Part shown: positions 1 to 5,942 of the stretch, one piece after another | Layout: the number at the start of each line of letters is the position of its first letter | Numbering within the stretch: position 1 is the first letter of the stretch | Assembly: GCA_007570905.1 (NCBI GenBank) | Contig: RKSI01000040.1 | Coordinates: forward strand, 1 to 6,872 | DNA length: 6,872 bases | Reading direction: 5' to 3' | From: Gammaproteobacteria bacterium | GTDB lineage: Bacteria > Pseudomonadota > Gammaproteobacteria > Poriferisulfidales > Oxydemutatoraceae | Translations under genes and position numbers: made by a program | The notes under the pieces: generated by a model | The model's input: the letters and a program-made list of their open reading frames with translations, nothing else | Told to the model about the DNA's origin: nothing | Databases searched by the model: none

Positions 1-1214
<1,214 letters not shown>

Positions 1215-1218
<4 letters not shown>

Positions 1219-1250
1219 GCCGCACCTCCCGCGGTGGGTGAGATTTTCAT
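1215..1250 (-). CDS. Possible 11-codon leaderless upstream ORF overlapping ftsH start
   Basis: A tiny frame reading MKISPTAGGAA starts 6 nt after the TATAAT box, so its ATG would be the predicted +1 of the transcript. It ends in a TGA that overlaps the ftsH ATG as ATGA. Its Gly-Gly codons (GGA GGT) are themselves the ftsH Shine-Dalgarno sequence, so translating it would run ribosomes over the ftsH initiation site. The geometry is seen directly. That it is translated, or controls ftsH, is inference, and chance is a real alternative for so short a frame. Confidence 0.25.
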
Positions 1251-1256
1251 GCAGTG

Positions 1257-1262
1257 ATTATA
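1257..1262 (-). promoter_or_regulatory. Predicted -10 box of the ftsH promoter (TATAAT)
   Basis: A perfect TATAAT lies on the minus strand, 38 nt before the ftsH ATG, in an AT-richer patch of an otherwise GC-rich region. The usual 17-nt spacing puts AGACGG at the -35 position, which is a poor match, so activity may depend on an activator or on the -10 alone. The predicted start near 1250 gives a leader of about 32 nt containing the GGAGG site. Confidence 0.55.
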
Positions 1263-1403
1263 ACCCATCAACGGCAACGCCGTCTGCGCCGCTGCGGGCG
1301 TTGAAAAGTGCCGGTACATCATTGACATACTATTTGATATGGGGGCGATGCGGCGCATTGCAACAGATGCTGTCGGTGGCCGCCGGGGGCCGTGCGGCGG
1401 CTG

Positions 1404-1430
1404 AAAAACGGGGCTGCGCCAACGCAGGCC
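1404..1430 (-). terminator. Candidate intrinsic terminator of the tup operon
   Basis: Read on the minus strand: GGCCTGCG (1430-1423), loop TTGG, CGCAGCC (1418-1412), then CCG and a run of five T (1408-1404). The stem is 7 bp with one bulged C. It sits about 82 nt after the tupA stop and before the ftsH promoter, where a transcript end is expected. The short T run and the bulge keep confidence moderate. Confidence 0.5.
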
Positions 1431-1514
1431 ATGCGCCGCAACGCGCCGGTCAGCCACCGCAGCGCAGCGCCTGGGCCATGCGCCGCACCGCAACACTCCA
1501 GAACGCGCCGGTCA
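1428..1514 (-). repeat. Imperfect tandem duplication across the tupA stop and 3' region
   Basis: On the minus strand, TGACCGGCGCGTT occurs at 1514-1502, where its TGA is the tupA stop, and again at 1452-1440, 62 nt downstream. Each copy is followed by GCGGCGCATGGCC, directly in the second copy and after an extra 15 nt or so in the first. The pattern fits a local duplication with a small deletion. Nothing indicates a mobile element. Confidence 0.6.
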
Positions 1515-2360
1515 ACCGCCGCGCAACGGGTGGAACAGGCGCACGCCGCGCACGCGGTAGTTGTCTATCCAGTCCAGGCCGCGCCGCGATGTCAGCCACT
1601 CAACCAGGCGGCGCGCGGCGCGGTGGTTGACCGCCGGGTGCTTTTGCGGGTTCACCAGAATCGCGCTGTACGGGTTGTGCAGCGGCGGCTGGTTCTCAAC
1701 CAGCAGCGCCAGCGCGGCGCGGTTGTTGAAACTCACCCAGGTCGAGCGGTCGGTCAGCGTGTAGGCCACCAGTTCGTTGGCCAGGTTCAGCACCGCGCCC
1801 ATGCCGGCGCCGGCCTCGCGGTACCAGGCGTCGGCGGCGCCGGGCGCAAGACCTGCGGCGCGCCACAACTGCAATTCCTTTTTGTGCGTGCCGCTGTCGT
1901 CGCCGCGCGAGATAAACGGGCGGCGCCCGCGCGCAATCAGGCGCATCGCGTGCACCACATCGCCGGCGGCGCGCAGGCCGCCGGGGTCGGCGCGCGGCCC
2001 GACCAGCACATAGTCGTTGTACATGAACGGCACGCGCGCCACGCCGTGGCCGTCGGCGACGAACTCCAGTTCGGATTCGCGGTCGTGCACAATCAGCAAG
2101 TCGGCGTCGCCGCGCCGCCCGATGCTGAGCGCGCGCCCGGTGCCGACCGCGATGACCCGCACGCGGATGCCGGTGTCGGCGGTGAACTTCGGCAGCAGGT
2201 AGTCATACAGGCCGGAGTTGTCGGTGGAAGTCGTCGAGGCCAGCGTGACCGCCGCCGTTGCCGCCGCCGCGCCGGCGCCTGCGGACAACAGCGCCGCGCA
2301 CAAACCGGCCAGCAGCCACGCAACGCGCGTCAGAAAGTCTGCGCTTCTATAAACTCGCAT
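1512..2360 (-). CDS. tupA: Tungstate ABC transporter periplasmic substrate-binding protein TupA
   Basis: This 282-residue protein captures tungstate in the periplasm and delivers it to the TupBC importer, supplying W (or competing Mo) for pterin cofactors. The N-terminus looks like a signal peptide: basic residues R2, R5, R12, then a hydrophobic Ala/Leu stretch (about 13-34), with cleavage probably around residues 31-37. C21 does not sit in a canonical lipobox. The mature part begins with the family's oxyanion-site signature TTSTDNSGL (43-51), followed by VGTGRAL (72-78), GDADLLIVHD (84-93), a YNDYVLVGP segment and SRGDDSGTHKKEL; together these mark TupA rather than ModA. The ATG at 2360 lies inside the last codons of tupC (31-nt overlap), which suggests translational coupling; only a weak GGCGGA precedes it. 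It is the last gene of the cluster, after the permease and ATPase. Confidence 0.93.
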   Translation of the reverse strand: MRVYRSADFLTRVAWLLAGLCAALLSAGAGAAAATAAVTLASTTSTDNSGLYDYLLPKFTADTGIRVRVIAVGTGRALSIGRRGDADLLIVHDRESELEFVADGHGVARVPFMYNDYVLVGPRADPGGLRAAGDVVHAMRLIARGRRPFISRGDDSGTHKKELQLWRAAGLAPGAADAWYREAGAGMGAVLNLANELVAYTLTDRSTWVSFNNRAALALLVENQPPLHNPYSAILVNPQKHPAVNHRAARRLVEWLTSRRGLDWIDNYRVRGVRLFHPLRGG

Positions 2361-3031
2361 ATAATGTCGTCCGCCGGGCGCGCAAAAAAATCATCCATCG
2401 CGTCCTGCTGCACCAAACGCCCCTCGTGCAGAAACACCACTTCGCCGCAAAGCCGCCGCACCTGCGCCAGGTTGTGCGATGTCAGGATAATCTTGATGCC
2501 CTCGCGCCGCAGTTCGCCGATAGTGCGTTCAACCTGCGCGGCGGAGCGCACATCCAGTTTTGAGGTCGGCTCGTCCATCAGGATAACGGCGGGTTTCAGC
2601 GCCCACGCGCGCGCAATCGCCAGACGCTGCTGCTGGCCGCCCGACAGCACCGCTGCCTGGCGCTCCATGCAGTCTTCCAGCCCCGCCAGTTCCAGCGCCG
2701 CCGCCGCGCGCGCGCGCCGCGCCGCGCGCGGCGCGCCCTGCAAATACAGCGCGTGCTCGACATTGGCGCGCGCGCTGCGGCGCAACAGCACCGGCTTCTG
2801 AAACACCATCGTGATGGCCGCGCCCAACTCGCGCGGCGGGCGCGCATCCCAGCGTATCCGCCCGGCGGCGGGTTCCAGCAGGCCGTGGCACAGGCGCAGC
2901 AGCAGACTCTTGCCGGCGCCGTTGGCGCCGAGCAGCGCGGTGCAGTGCGCGCTGTCGCTGACCAGGCTGATGTCGTCCATCAACGTGCGCCCGCCGGCGC
3001 GGTACACCAGGTTCTGGATTTCAAGTTTCAT
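2330..3031 (-). CDS. tupC: Tungstate ABC transporter ATP-binding protein TupC
   Basis: This is the cytoplasmic ATPase that powers tungstate import through TupB. Its 233 residues hold all nucleotide-binding motifs: Walker A GANGAGKS (35-42), Q-loop Q78 (VFQKP), ABC signature LSGGQQQR (129-136), Walker B VILMDEP (149-155), D-loop SKLD (157-160) and switch histidine H186 (TSHNL). It is short and lacks the C-terminal regulatory TOBE domain of ModC, as is usual for TupC-type ATPases. An AGGGG lies 6 nt before the ATG at 3031. A 70-nt gap separates it from tupB, and its 3' end overlaps tupA by 31 nt. Identification as the tungstate ATPase rests on its neighbours, because the ATPase sequence alone does not define the substrate. 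Confidence 0.92.
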   Translation of the reverse strand: MKLEIQNLVYRAGGRTLMDDISLVSDSAHCTALLGANGAGKSLLLRLCHGLLEPAAGRIRWDARPPRELGAAITMVFQKPVLLRRSARANVEHALYLQGAPRAARRARAAAALELAGLEDCMERQAAVLSGGQQQRLAIARAWALKPAVILMDEPTSKLDVRSAAQVERTIGELRREGIKIILTSHNLAQVRRLCGEVVFLHEGRLVQQDAMDDFFARPADDIICEFIEAQTF

Positions 3032-3101
3032 ATGCGGCCCCTGCGCGGCGTCGCGGCGCGCGGCTGCAAACGCAAATCCCCGGGCATGGCGGCGGCGACA
3101 C

Positions 3102-3809
3102 TCACGCGCGGCCCCTGTGCATCGTCGCGGTGTGCAGCCACTGCGCCGCCGACGCCACCAGCAGCGACACCAGTATCAGTATCAGGCCCAGCGCCAGCGC
3201 CAGCGCCAGGTTGCCCTTGCTGGTCTCGAGCGCGATGGTCGTCGTCATCACGCGCGTTGAATGGTTGATGTTGCCGCCGACTATCAGCACCGCGCCGACC
3301 TCGGCGTTGCCGCGCCCGAAACCGGCGAGTATCGCGGTCACCAGGCCGAAGCGCCCCTCCCACAGCAGCGTGCGCGCGGTCGCCAGCGTGCGGCTGCCGA
3401 GCGAGCGCAGTTGTTCGTGGTATTCGTCAAACAGCCCCTGCACAACGCCGCACGACAGCGCCGCGATAATCGGAAAAATCAGCAGCGTCTGCGCGATAAT
3501 CATCGCAACCGGCGTGTATAGCAGCCCCAGCGGGCCGAGCGGCCCGGCGCGCGACAGCATCAGATACACCATCAGGCCGACGACGACCGGCGGCAGGCCC
3601 ATGAAGGTGTTCAGCAGGTTAATCCAGAAGCGCCGCGTCGGAAAGCGGCTGACCGCCAGCAGCGCGCCCAGCGGCAGCCCCACCAGCGCCGCCGCCGCGA
3701 CCGCGGTGAGGCTGACTCTCAGCGACAGCGCGATGATCTCGACCAGGCCGGCGTCGAGATTCACCAGCAGATGCAGCGCCGTTTGCAGCGCGTCGGAAAA
3801 ATCGGTCAT
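3102..3809 (-). CDS. tupB: Tungstate ABC transporter permease TupB
   Basis: This 235-residue inner-membrane subunit forms the tungstate channel. About five hydrophobic segments are visible, near residues 24-54, 65-85, 99-122, 154-178 and 200-222. Between segments 3 and 4 is the cytoplasmic coupling region (EQLRSLGSRTLATARTLLW, 132-150) that docks onto the ATPase. The C-terminal block GRGNAEVGAVLIVGGNI (165-181), TRVMTT (185-190) and ALETSKGN (193-200) is characteristic of TupB-type permeases. It is the first gene of the tup cluster (order B-C-A). No Shine-Dalgarno precedes the ATG at 3809; instead a TATAAT lies 11 nt upstream. The N-terminal length matches the family, so a later start is unlikely. 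Confidence 0.93.
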   Translation of the reverse strand: MTDFSDALQTALHLLVNLDAGLVEIIALSLRVSLTAVAAAALVGLPLGALLAVSRFPTRRFWINLLNTFMGLPPVVVGLMVYLMLSRAGPLGPLGLLYTPVAMIIAQTLLIFPIIAALSCGVVQGLFDEYHEQLRSLGSRTLATARTLLWEGRFGLVTAILAGFGRGNAEVGAVLIVGGNINHSTRVMTTTIALETSKGNLALALALGLILILVSLLVASAAQWLHTATMHRGRA

Positions 3810-3820
3810 CGCGGGCGCAA

Positions 3821-3828
3821 ATTATACA
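3821..3828 (-). promoter_or_regulatory. Predicted -10 box of the tup operon promoter (TGTATAAT)
   Basis: A perfect TATAAT (3826-3821) lies 11 nt before the tupB ATG, in a stretch otherwise almost pure G+C. The TG before it is one base too close for a canonical extended -10, and no good -35 is visible. The predicted start near 3814 gives a leader of only about 5 nt with no ribosome-binding site, so tupB would be translated nearly leaderless. Confidence 0.5.
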
Positions 3829-3881
3829 GGAAGGCGCGGCGCGTGCCGCGTGCGCGGCGCGGCGCGCGCCGCGTACAAAAC

Positions 3882-3916
3882 AAAGCCGCGCTCCCCCGAA
3901 GGAATTGCGCGGCTTT
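3882..3916 (-). terminator. Intrinsic terminator downstream of the precursor gene
   Basis: A 10-bp perfect stem, AAAGCCGCGC / GCGCGGCTTT (3882-3891 and 3907-3916), with a 15-nt loop. On the minus strand it is followed by GTTTTGT, and on the plus strand by two further T, so it could act in both directions. It separates the precursor gene from tupB, consistent with tupB having its own promoter. Confidence 0.75.
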
Positions 3917-3920
3917 TTCA

Positions 3921-3946
3921 GGCGGGGCGGCGCGTGCCGCCCCGCC
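3921..3946 (-). repeat. Perfect 11-bp GC hairpin after the precursor stop
   Basis: GGCGGGGCGGC (3921-3931) pairs perfectly with GCCGCCCCGCC (3936-3946) across a 4-nt loop. It lies between the precursor stop codon and the intrinsic terminator and lacks a T run of its own. It may stabilise the 3' end of the mRNA against exonucleases or reinforce termination. Confidence 0.65.
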
Positions 3947-3963
3947 GTGCGGATGCTGCGTCC

Positions 3964-4620
3964 TTAACTCGCGACAGCGATATTCACCGCGTTGTCGTCG
4001 CTTGTGTTGAAGGCGCCCAGTCCGGCGGCAATGCCGACGCCGATGCCGCTCGCCACGGTCGCGCCAATCACGCCAAGCCCGATGGGCATCGCAATCATCC
4101 CGGCGACAACCAGCGCGCCGGCGAATGTGGCGGCGCTGGTGGCGCCGATGACGGTGCCGCCCAGCGTCAGGCCGGTGCCGAAGATCAGGCCGATGCCGAC
4201 CTGGCAGCCAATCCAGCTGAGGGTCATGCCGCTCAGGGCGCCGAAAATCTCGCCGCCGTGTATCGCGGCCAGTTCGTTCTCCTTCAACTTCCGCAGCGCC
4301 GTGCTGAAGTCGGGGAAGTCGGGCACCACGATGTTCAGTTCATCGGCGGTGTTCTGCTTATAGACGACTTCCAGATTGTCAACCGAAGCGAGGCTTTTCA
4401 GCATGGCCTCTTCAAGTTCCGGCCTGGCGCCGGGGTCGCTCAGTGCGCGGCCAATCACAACAGCCGCCATTTCATTGACCATCGGAACCGAAATGCCCGG
4501 CCCCTCGTTTTCCACAAGAACAGGCCCTTCATTGGCCCCGTGAACAGTCCCGTGATTGATGTTTTCCATTGAAGCCGGTACAACCGGCCCGCCCACGCCT
4601 GGTAGTAAGCGCGTTTCCAT
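3964..4620 (-). CDS. NHLP-type RiPP/bacteriocin precursor-like protein with double-glycine site
   Basis: This 218-residue protein has three visible parts. Residues 1-48 are a Gly/Pro/Val/Asn-rich extension with two NEGP motifs (30-33, 38-41). Residues 49-121 resemble the nitrile-hydratase-like leader of NHLP precursors: a helix with the ALSDPGARPELEEA pattern (59-72), then NLEVVYKQNTADELNIVVP (82-100), then KLKENELAAIHGG (111-123) ending in a double-glycine cleavage site. The 95-residue remainder is a putative core: 20 Gly, many GxxxG and GxG spacings, one Cys (C139), one Trp (W136), no Lys, Arg or His, and a polar tail NTSDDN (205-210). A GGAGGT 6 nt before the ATG at 4620 fixes the start and supports the long N-terminus. 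It lies just downstream of two JmjC oxygenases, which are inferred to modify it. No transporter or protease is visible. A glycine-zipper membrane protein unrelated to peptide maturation is the main alternative. Confidence 0.68.
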   Translation of the reverse strand: METRLLPGVGGPVVPASMENINHGTVHGANEGPVLVENEGPGISVPMVNEMAAVVIGRALSDPGARPELEEAMLKSLASVDNLEVVYKQNTADELNIVVPDFPDFSTALRKLKENELAAIHGGEIFGALSGMTLSWIGCQVGIGLIFGTGLTLGGTVIGATSAATFAGALVVAGMIAMPIGLGVIGATVASGIGVGIAAGLGAFNTSDDNAVNIAVAS

Positions 4621-4625
4621 TTATT

Positions 4626-4639
4626 TACCTCCGTAGGTA
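4626..4639 (-). promoter_or_regulatory. Inverted repeat overlapping the precursor ribosome-binding site
   Basis: On the minus strand TACCT, loop ACGG and AGGTA form a 5-bp hairpin whose loop and right arm contain the GGAGGT Shine-Dalgarno of the precursor gene. The stem is short, so it could be a weak translational switch or a coincidence of the ribosome-binding site. Confidence 0.35.
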
Positions 4640-4680
4640 GTTTGTTGATTCCCGCCGGAACGAAACACCACAGGCGCGGT

Positions 4681-4697
4681 CCCGGCGACGAGCCGGG
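4681..4697 (-). repeat. 6-bp hairpin in the precursor leader region
   Basis: CCCGGC (4681-4686) and GCCGGG (4692-4697) form a hairpin with a 5-nt loop, about 60 nt upstream of the precursor ATG. No T run follows on the minus strand, so it is not an intrinsic terminator. A role as an mRNA processing or stability element is possible but not shown. Confidence 0.4.
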
Positions 4698-4698
4698 C

Positions 4699-4727
4699 AT
4701 TAAACCGCAGCGCGCCGCGCGCCGCAA
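4699..4727 (-). promoter_or_regulatory. Weak candidate promoter for the precursor gene
   Basis: On the minus strand TTGCGG (4727-4722) and TTTAAT (4704-4699) are separated by exactly 17 nt. The -10 differs from consensus at its important second position and the -35 matches only its first three bases. If active, it would give a leader of about 70 nt and let the precursor be made in excess of the oxygenases. Read-through from the oxygenase genes is equally possible. Confidence 0.25.
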
Positions 4728-4792
4728 GACTGACAAAGGTGTCTGAACCGCGCACAGCGCCGCCGCAACTGACTGCCAGATGTTTCTGAACC
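4720..4792. repeat. Two imperfect direct repeats, about 30 nt each, period about 41
   Basis: Between the oxygenase stop and the precursor start, two related units lie at 4720-4749 and 4761-4792. On the minus strand both begin GGTTCAGA, share CAGTC in the middle and end TTGCGGCG. They differ by about four substitutions and a 2-nt gap. No open reading frame explains them. They fall in the 217-nt gap 4621-4837, which otherwise holds the hairpins and weak promoter listed separately. Confidence 0.5.
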
Positions 4793-4837
4793 GGCGGCGA
4801 AGCGGGGCGCGGCGCCGGGCGCGCTGCGGGCGGCGCG

Positions 4838-5830
4838 TTACCTGTTTTTCAGGGCCGCGGCGACTTCTTTCGCGCCCATGTAGTTCATGTCTTTGGCGGA
4901 AAGCCGGGAAACCTGGTTCCACGCGGCGCGCATGTTGGGCATCTCAATGCGCGACACCAACTGCTTGAAAATCTCAAGGCGCTCGGCCAGCACCGCCTCG
5001 ACATCGGGGGCCAGATGGCCGCCGTCCCTGCGCGCGGCCTGCTGGCCGCCGACGCGCTCGGCCAGCACCTTGAACTCCGGCGACGGCAAACTGTGCTGCA
5101 ACACCGTAACCAGCAGGTCAATCGCGGTGACGCGCGATTGCGCCAGCGTCAGCGCCAGCGAATAACCCTCGGCGCGCGCCTGGTGCCAGGTGCCGGGCGG
5201 CATGTAAATCACATCGCCGGGGTCCAGCGTTACCGAGACGAATTTCTCGTCATTCTCCAGGTCGGGCTTTTCCATCGTAATCCACGGCAGCCGCAGCACT
5301 TCGCGGTCGGGCGGAAACACGATGTTGAACTGCGGGTTGCGTATCACCGGCTCGCGCCCGATGCGCCAGTGCTTGCGCCCCTCCACCTGCATCAGCCACA
5401 CCGGGTGCGTGTCGAAGTGCACGATGTAGCCCTTGCCGTCGGGCGAATAATAGGCGTTGAAATGCGGCGACGCCGCCGAATACACGCCGGCGCGGAACGA
5501 ATCCAGAAACGCCTTCAGTTCGCCTTCGGCGTCCAGCACCGAGGCGCCGACCGTCATGCCGGATTCATAAACCTTCTCCGCCTGCGACGGCTCCAGTTCC
5601 ACTTCCGCAGACCAGTTTCTGGAATCGAAGAAGTTGGCCCGCAAATGGCCGCAGTGATACACCGTGTATTTCATGAACCGCTCGCGGTTCAGCAGGTGTG
5701 AAAACCGCGCCGGGTCGTTGTGGTGCATGAAGAAACTGCGTTTCTCCCAATAGTCGCGGAAAAACTCCTCGCGGTCGAAGTCCCCGAGCAGCAGTTCAAG
5801 CGCGGATGCAACTGGCGTTGTGTCGTCCAT
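4838..5830 (-). CDS. JmjC/cupin_4-family Fe(II)/2-oxoglutarate oxygenase, copy 1
   Basis: This 330-residue protein has the fold signature of the cupin_4 branch (ribosomal oxygenase YcfD/RoxA, MINA53, NO66), whose members hydroxylate amino-acid side chains in proteins. Metal ligands are visible: H138 and D140 in VHFDTHPVW and the distal H216 in DVIYMPPGTWHQA. K153 in EGRKHW sits where 2-oxoglutarate-binding basic residues occur in relatives. The conserved N-terminal DFDREEFFRDYWEKR (17-31) matches the start of the family. Residues after about 235 look helical, like the C-terminal dimerisation/winged-helix part of RoxA-like enzymes. The ATG at 5830 is preferred over one at 5899 because the extra 23 residues are low-complexity and would contain the promoter. 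It has no Shine-Dalgarno. It follows a paralogue and precedes the NHLP-like precursor. The substrate is unknown; the precursor is the inferred candidate, and a ribosomal protein is the alternative. Confidence 0.85.
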   Translation of the reverse strand: MDDTTPVASALELLLGDFDREEFFRDYWEKRSFFMHHNDPARFSHLLNRERFMKYTVYHCGHLRANFFDSRNWSAEVELEPSQAEKVYESGMTVGASVLDAEGELKAFLDSFRAGVYSAASPHFNAYYSPDGKGYIVHFDTHPVWLMQVEGRKHWRIGREPVIRNPQFNIVFPPDREVLRLPWITMEKPDLENDEKFVSVTLDPGDVIYMPPGTWHQARAEGYSLALTLAQSRVTAIDLLVTVLQHSLPSPEFKVLAERVGGQQAARRDGGHLAPDVEAVLAERLEIFKQLVSRIEMPNMRAAWNQVSRLSAKDMNYMGAKEVAAALKNR

Positions 5831-5839
5831 CAGGAGGCC

Positions 5840-5848
5840 ATTATAACA
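5840..5848 (-). promoter_or_regulatory. Extended -10 promoter before JmjC oxygenase copy 1
   Basis: The minus strand reads TGTTATAAT, an exact extended -10 (TGn plus TATAAT), ending 9 nt before the ATG at 5830. No good -35 is visible, which extended -10 promoters tolerate. The predicted start near 5833 leaves about 3 nt of leader and no ribosome-binding site, so the transcript would be essentially leaderless. The remaining gap back to the copy 2 stop (5849-5942) holds short imperfect GGCGCA/CAGGCGC repeats and no recognisable gene. Confidence 0.55.
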
Positions 5849-5942
5849 GGTGCCAGCCGCGCGCCCCATATCCGCCCGCCGCGCTTGTCGTGCGCCCATC
5901 GCGCCTGCTGCGCCTGTTGGCCTGTTGCGCCCGTCGCGCCGC

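Noticed and set aside
1379..1401. 7-bp GCCGCCG/CGGCGGC hairpin as a terminator
   Set aside because: On the minus strand the T run lies before the hairpin, and on the plus strand it is followed by A residues, so it does not fit an intrinsic terminator in either direction.
2700..2740. Alternating CG tract, possible Z-DNA or structural element
   Set aside because: It encodes an Arg/Ala-rich helix of TupC, and such tracts recur throughout this GC-rich window, so no special role is supported.
3158..3210. CAGTAT and GCCAGC short tandem repeats
   Set aside because: They are explained by the coding sequence of the last membrane segment of tupB (alternating Leu/Ala and Leu/Ile codons).
1512..3809. 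Molybdate (ModABC) transporter
   Set aside because: The binding protein carries the TTSTDNSGL and SRGDDSGTHKKE motifs of TupA, and the ATPase lacks a TOBE domain, so tungstate is the better assignment.
3130..4572. 480-residue open frame on the plus strand
   Set aside because: It crosses antisense to tupB, the terminator and the precursor gene. It is open only because stop codons are rare at this GC content, and its composition changes at the boundaries of the real genes.
5831..5899. Upstream start that would add 23 residues to JmjC copy 1
   Set aside because: The added residues are Arg/Ala/Gly-rich, not family-like, and would include the extended -10 promoter. The ATG at 5830 gives the usual N-terminus.
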